Of a stretch of 8,983 nt of DNA, positions 6,502 to 8,983 are shown piece after piece. Source of the stretch: Actinomycetota bacterium (GTDB lineage Bacteria > Actinomycetota > Actinomycetes > Acidothermales > Acidothermaceae); NCBI GenBank assembly GCA_003134755.1, contig PLCK01000163.1, positions 1 to 8,983 on the forward strand. Direction: 5' to 3'. The notes beneath the pieces were generated by a model, which was not told where the DNA came from, did no database searches, and saw only the letters and a list, made by a program, of their open reading frames with translations. How positions within the stretch are numbered: position 1 is the first letter of the stretch; the number at the start of each line of letters is the position of its first letter. A program made the position numbers and the translations under genes.

Positions 6502-6507
6502 TAGTAT
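6502..6507 (+). promoter_or_regulatory. Candidate -10 hexamer for the GNAT gene
   Basis: TAGTAT matches the -10 consensus closely and lies 41 bases before the GTG at 6549, in the 82-bp gap shared with the ferredoxin. It overlaps the ferredoxin -10 candidate on the other strand, so the two promoters may compete. No good -35 box is visible. Confidence 0.3.
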
Positions 6508-6530
6508 CTGCGAACCTCGCCCGCTGTCGA
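6503..6530 (-). promoter_or_regulatory. Candidate promoter for ferredoxin-dapC transcript
   Basis: Reading leftwards, TCGACA (complement of 6525-6530) matches the -35 consensus at 5 of 6 bases. After 16 bases comes GATACT (complement of 6503-6508), a 4 of 6 match to a -10 box. Transcription would start about 30 bases before the ferredoxin GTG and leave room for its GAAGGGA ribosome site. Confidence 0.4.
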
Positions 6531-6548
6531 CACCCAGGGGGTACCCGC

Positions 6549-7499
6549 GTGTCGGAGTTTCTGCCCGGTCGCCTCTCGCCCGACGCCGTCGGCGGTCGAG
6601 TGAGCGTGCGACGCCGAGTGCCCGGCAGCGCAGCGGGAGCGCTGGGAGACGTGATCGGAGATCTCGTATCGCTGGACGCCGACTCCCTGGTGATCCGCCG
6701 ATCGGACGCGTCCCTGGTCGTCGTCGCTGCCGCCGACGTCATGGCCGCGCGCGTCGTCGGCCCGAGTCCGCGAGCCGCCCTCGAACTCGAAGCCGTGAGC
6801 GGCCGTTCGTGGCCAGCACCAGACGATGCGTGGCTTGGCAGGTGGTGGCTGCGCGGCGCCGCCGGGTTCACGGCAGGGGCGAACGCGGTCCGTCCGCTCG
6901 GCGATCCGGGCGTCTCGATCGACGAGGCTCTCGCGCACGTGAGCGCCTGGTACGCGGAGCGCGATCTGCCCCCGATGGTCCGGTCGGTCAAGGGCAGCAG
7001 CGTCGACGCCGAACTCGATCGGCGCGGCTGGACCTCGGACTTCAAGACCGTCATGCAGACGGCGACGCTCGCTTCGGTGCGGCGCCGGCTTGTCGGCGTG
7101 CCGACTGAGGCGGTGCGCCTGAGCGCGTCGCCGAGCGCGGCATGGATCGAGCGGTATGGCCGCGGCGCGGGAGCGGAGGCGCTGTCGGTGCTGACCGGGC
7201 CCACGGAGGTCGGGTTCGCGTCCGTCGAAGACTTCGACTCGTCGGCGGCCCCGTTCGCGATCGGGCGGGCGGTCGTGGAGGTCCCGTGGGTCGGTTTCTC
7301 GGCCGTCGAGGTCGACGAGCGATCTCGCCGACAGGGTCACGCGCGGGCCGTGATGTCTGCTCTCGTCGACTGGGCAGCGGAACGCGGGGCGATCCGGGTG
7401 TGGCTCGAGGTCATGGCCGACAACACCGGTGCCCTGGCGCTCTACGAGTCGCTCGGGTTCACCGAGCACCACCGCTACAGCTACCGCCAGCCGTCGTAA
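6549..7499 (+). CDS. GNAT family N-acetyltransferase with extra N-terminal domain
   Basis: The protein has 316 residues. The C-terminal part (about 200-312) is the GNAT domain. [20 protein letters not shown] (248-267) contains the acetyl-CoA pyrophosphate-binding Q/RxxGxA motif (R260, Q262-G263-x-A265). [20 protein letters not shown] (284-303) and [10 protein letters not shown] (304-313) give the typical closing strands. Residues about 15-72 ([10 protein letters not shown] to AARVVGP) look like a small beta-barrel found at the front of a conserved actinobacterial GNAT group. The middle (75-195) is probably a second, degenerate GNAT-like half. The acceptor is unknown. The start is GTG 6549, with CAGGGGG seven bases upstream. 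The frame is open upstream but there only shadows the ferredoxin. It diverges from the ferredoxin and converges with the lipoprotein gene. Confidence 0.88.
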   Translation: MSEFLPGRLSPDAVGGRVSVRRRVPGSAAGALGDVIGDLVSLDADSLVIRRSDASLVVVAAADVMAARVVGPSPRAALELEAVSGRSWPAPDDAWLGRWWLRGAAGFTAGANAVRPLGDPGVSIDEALAHVSAWYAERDLPPMVRSVKGSSVDAELDRRGWTSDFKTVMQTATLASVRRRLVGVPTEAVRLSASPSAAWIERYGRGAGAEALSVLTGPTEVGFASVEDFDSSAAPFAIGRAVVEVPWVGFSAVEVDERSRRQGHARAVMSALVDWAAERGAIRVWLEVMADNTGALALYESLGFTEHHRYSYRQPS

Positions 7500-7502
7500 A
7501 CC

Positions 7503-7529
7503 GTCACGAAGAGGCGGCCGACGCGTGAC
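7503..7529. terminator. Weak inverted repeat at convergent GNAT/lipoprotein ends
   Basis: GTCACG (7503-7508) and CGTGAC (7524-7529) are exact inverted copies separated by 15 bases, just after the GNAT stop and over the last codons of the lipoprotein gene. The stem is short and no T-run follows, so a terminator role is tentative. Confidence 0.2.
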
Positions 7530-8202
7530 CTCCAGGGTTCAGCCAGTTCAGCTTGTCTTGCTGCGCGAAGTGCAGCGGCACCCACGCCGGGACGGCGGCG
7601 CGCACCCGAGCCTGCGCCGCTGCGGTGACAACGGGTAACCCGATATCGAGGCCCGAGCAGTCATTGCGCATAGACCACATGGTGATGCCGAGCCTTTGCA
7701 TATCGATGTGCCCCGCGGCGCTGAGCAGAGTGCGGTGGTCGTACAGCGCAGCCACGACCGTCGGCGTGATGTTGGCGGCCTTCACCCGGTCCAGCACCGC
7801 CTGGACCGCGGCCGGCGGCGTCCCGTGCCACCACACGGTCAACCCGTCGTGAACCGGATCGATCGCGACCCCGCAGTAGCCGTCGGCACCGTAGGCCGTC
7901 GCTTCCACCTCTTGGGCAAAGACGTCGATCACTTGCTGCGCCGCGTCCGCCCCGTCAGGGTCGGCCGAATCCATCGCGCGACCCCCCGGTTCCATCGGCG
8001 GCAGCGTCCCCTCCGAGCCAGGACTCGGCGTCGGTAGCGGCAGTGCCGTCTCCGAAGCGACCCCGACGAGCGATGCCGCGACGGTCGGCGACGCGGGAAC
8101 ACTGTTGACAGGCGCAGCACCTGTCGGTGTTTGCCGGCTCGCGCACGCGACCAGGGCGCACGATGCCACCACAACACCCACGAACGTGAGCACCCGATGC
8201 AT
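7504..8202 (-). CDS. Putative secreted lipoprotein of unknown function
   Basis: The protein has 232 residues. The N-terminus has Arg3, a hydrophobic stretch (4-18) and the lipobox L17-V-A-C20, so it should be cleaved and lipidated at Cys20 and held on the outer face of the membrane. Residues 21-80 are a Pro/Ala/Ser/Thr-rich low-complexity spacer. The folded part (about 85-215) includes YCGVAIDPVHDGLTVWWHGT (109-128) and then AVQAVLDRV. This loosely resembles the prodomain of streptogrisin-type serine proteases, but no protease domain follows. Cys110 and Cys182 could form a disulfide. I do not recognise the family. The ATG at 8202 is chosen over upstream starts because GGGAGAGG lies just before it and the signal peptide then begins properly. 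It converges with the GNAT gene with only four bases between stops. Confidence 0.8.
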   Translation of the reverse strand: MHRVLTFVGVVVASCALVACASRQTPTGAAPVNSVPASPTVAASLVGVASETALPLPTPSPGSEGTLPPMEPGGRAMDSADPDGADAAQQVIDVFAQEVEATAYGADGYCGVAIDPVHDGLTVWWHGTPPAAVQAVLDRVKAANITPTVVAALYDHRTLLSAAGHIDMQRLGITMWSMRNDCSGLDIGLPVVTAAAQARVRAAVPAWVPLHFAQQDKLNWLNPGGHASAASS

Positions 8203-8372
8203 GACACCTCTCCCGTAGCGGCGCCGAGCGTCAGGTGCGACCTCTGCCCCCACACCCACGAGACGAACGGACGCCCGCAAATGTTGCCCGGAAGCCTCAA
8301 GCATGCGCTAGTGCCAGCGCTCGGCTTCATCGATCCTCACAGATCGACCCCCTGCCGTCGTAGTCTGCACGG
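8203..8372. other. 170-bp divergent intergenic region
   Basis: This region separates the lipoprotein gene from the right-hand methyltransferase gene. It holds the lipoprotein ribosome site (GGGAGAGG on the minus strand, about 8207-8214), a small inverted repeat GCGCT/AGCGC (8305-8309 and 8316-8320), and the TAGTCT hexamer before the methyltransferase. No convincing complete promoter or RNA gene is visible. Confidence 0.5.
8361..8366 (+). promoter_or_regulatory. Candidate -10 hexamer giving a leaderless methyltransferase mRNA
   Basis: TAGTCT is followed by six bases and then the ATG at 8373, the ideal spacing for transcription to start at the A of the start codon. No Shine-Dalgarno is present. 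A -35 box is not clear; CTCACA at 8336-8341 has a long 19-base spacing. Confidence 0.35.
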
Positions 8373-8983
8373 ATGCCCGACCGACCCGAGGTTGCCGACC
8401 ACTACGGCACGAACTACCGCGACTTTGGTTCTGATATCTACGCGCAGGTGCGGCGAGCGGCGTTCGGCGAAGACCTCGGGCAGAACAGCTGGCTGACGCT
8501 CGCCCAACTCGAGAGGTTCGTCGCGCACCTCGACGTCCGGGCCGGCGATCGTCTGCTCGACGTCGCGTGCGGCTCAGGAGGGCCGGCCGTTCGTGTCGCG
8601 CGTCTCACGGGTTGCGAGGTGGTCGGGGTCGATCTCTACCGCGACGCGGTGGCGAACGAGCAACGACTCGTCGATGCGACCAAACCACGGGCACGCTTTC
8701 TCCAGGCCGACGCAAGCAAACCGCTGCCGTTCGTCGACGCGTCCTTCGACGCAGTCGTGTGCATCGATGCGATCAATCACCTGCCGGACCGGCCGCGAGT
8801 CCTCGCGGACTGGGCGAGGGTGCTTCGTCCGGGCGGGCGACTGGTCTTCACCGATCCGGTCAGCATCACCGGCGCCCTAGACAGTGCCGAGATCGCGATC
8901 CGGACGTCGATCGGATACTTCCTGTTCGTGCCGGCGGAGGAGAACAGACGCCTGATCGACGCTGCGGGCTTCGACCTGTTGAC
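8373..8983 (+). CDS. Class I SAM-dependent methyltransferase (N-terminal 203 residues, 3' end outside window)
   Basis: The visible part starts at ATG 8373 and runs off the right edge without a stop. After an N-terminal helical cap (1-50), motif I is LLDVACGSGGPAVRVA (61-76). The acidic strand-2 end is VVGVDL (83-88), and QADASKPLPFVDASFDAVVC (111-130) is the motif II region. INHLPDR (134-140) and LRPGGRLVFTDPV (151-163) complete the core. The ACGSGGPA form of motif I and the general layout fit UbiE-like or sarcosine/dimethylglycine-type small-molecule methyltransferases. The substrate is unknown. It is not a close copy of the methyltransferase at 2599-3405; the two share only the general motifs. 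No ribosome site is visible, and a leaderless message is plausible. Confidence 0.86.
   Translation, partial: MPDRPEVADHYGTNYRDFGSDIYAQVRRAAFGEDLGQNSWLTLAQLERFVAHLDVRAGDRLLDVACGSGGPAVRVARLTGCEVVGVDLYRDAVANEQRLVDATKPRARFLQADASKPLPFVDASFDAVVCIDAINHLPDRPRVLADWARVLRPGGRLVFTDPVSITGALDSAEIAIRTSIGYFLFVPAEENRRLIDAAGFDLL

Noticed and set aside
6140..7204. Long ferredoxin frame with about 245 extra N-terminal residues
   Set aside because: The extension is the shadow of the GNAT gene; the ferredoxin has its own GTG with a good ribosome site and the standard length.
6501..7472. 323-codon open frame antisense to the GNAT gene
   Set aside because: It is Arg/Asp/Pro-rich with no motif, and lies fully opposite a well-supported acetyltransferase; such frames are expected in high-GC DNA.

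Overview
This 9 kb window is GC-rich and comes from an actinobacterium. It shows GTG starts, a mycobacterial FdxC-type 7Fe ferredoxin, an actinobacterial-type DapC aminotransferase and very long antisense shadow frames typical of high-GC DNA. A non-mycobacterial Actinomycetia lineage seems likely (inference). The genus cannot be named from the sequence. I see no rRNA, tRNA, CRISPR array, insertion sequence or phage gene.

Layout, left to right: (1) dapD, minus strand, cut by the left edge; (2) a plus-strand run of a membrane-anchored lysozyme-fold-like protein, an APH-family kinase and a SAM methyltransferase, the last two overlapping by a GTGA junction; (3) a minus-strand run transcribed right to left: ferredoxin, dapC, then an AAA+ ATPase whose stop overlaps the methyltransferase stop inside an inverted repeat; (4) a plus-strand GNAT acetyltransferase, divergent from the ferredoxin; (5) a minus-strand lipoprotein convergent with the acetyltransferase; (6) after a 170-bp divergent gap, the start of a second SAM methyltransferase that runs off the right edge.

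The functional core is the succinylase branch of diaminopimelate/lysine synthesis: DapD succinylates tetrahydrodipicolinate and DapC transaminates the next intermediate. The ferredoxin-dapC-acetyltransferase block is, from memory of related genomes, a familiar actinobacterial neighbourhood. The kinase, first methyltransferase and AAA+ ATPase lie between the two dap genes, and nothing in the sequence ties them to lysine synthesis.

The most unusual features are in the ferredoxin-dapC junction. Three near-perfect 27-bp tandem repeats fill the gap, and the dapC frame stays open through them. No ATG, GTG or TTG is available upstream of the conserved DapC N-terminus, so dapC appears to begin at CTG. 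Other points of note are an E. coli-type rather than mycobacterial-type DapD, an AAA+ ATPase with an uncharacterised N-terminal half and a swapped Walker B acid pair, and several genes with a TAGNNT-like hexamer just before the start codon and no Shine-Dalgarno, suggesting leaderless or near-leaderless transcripts. I did not find a clear new multi-gene system such as a defence island or biosynthetic cluster.
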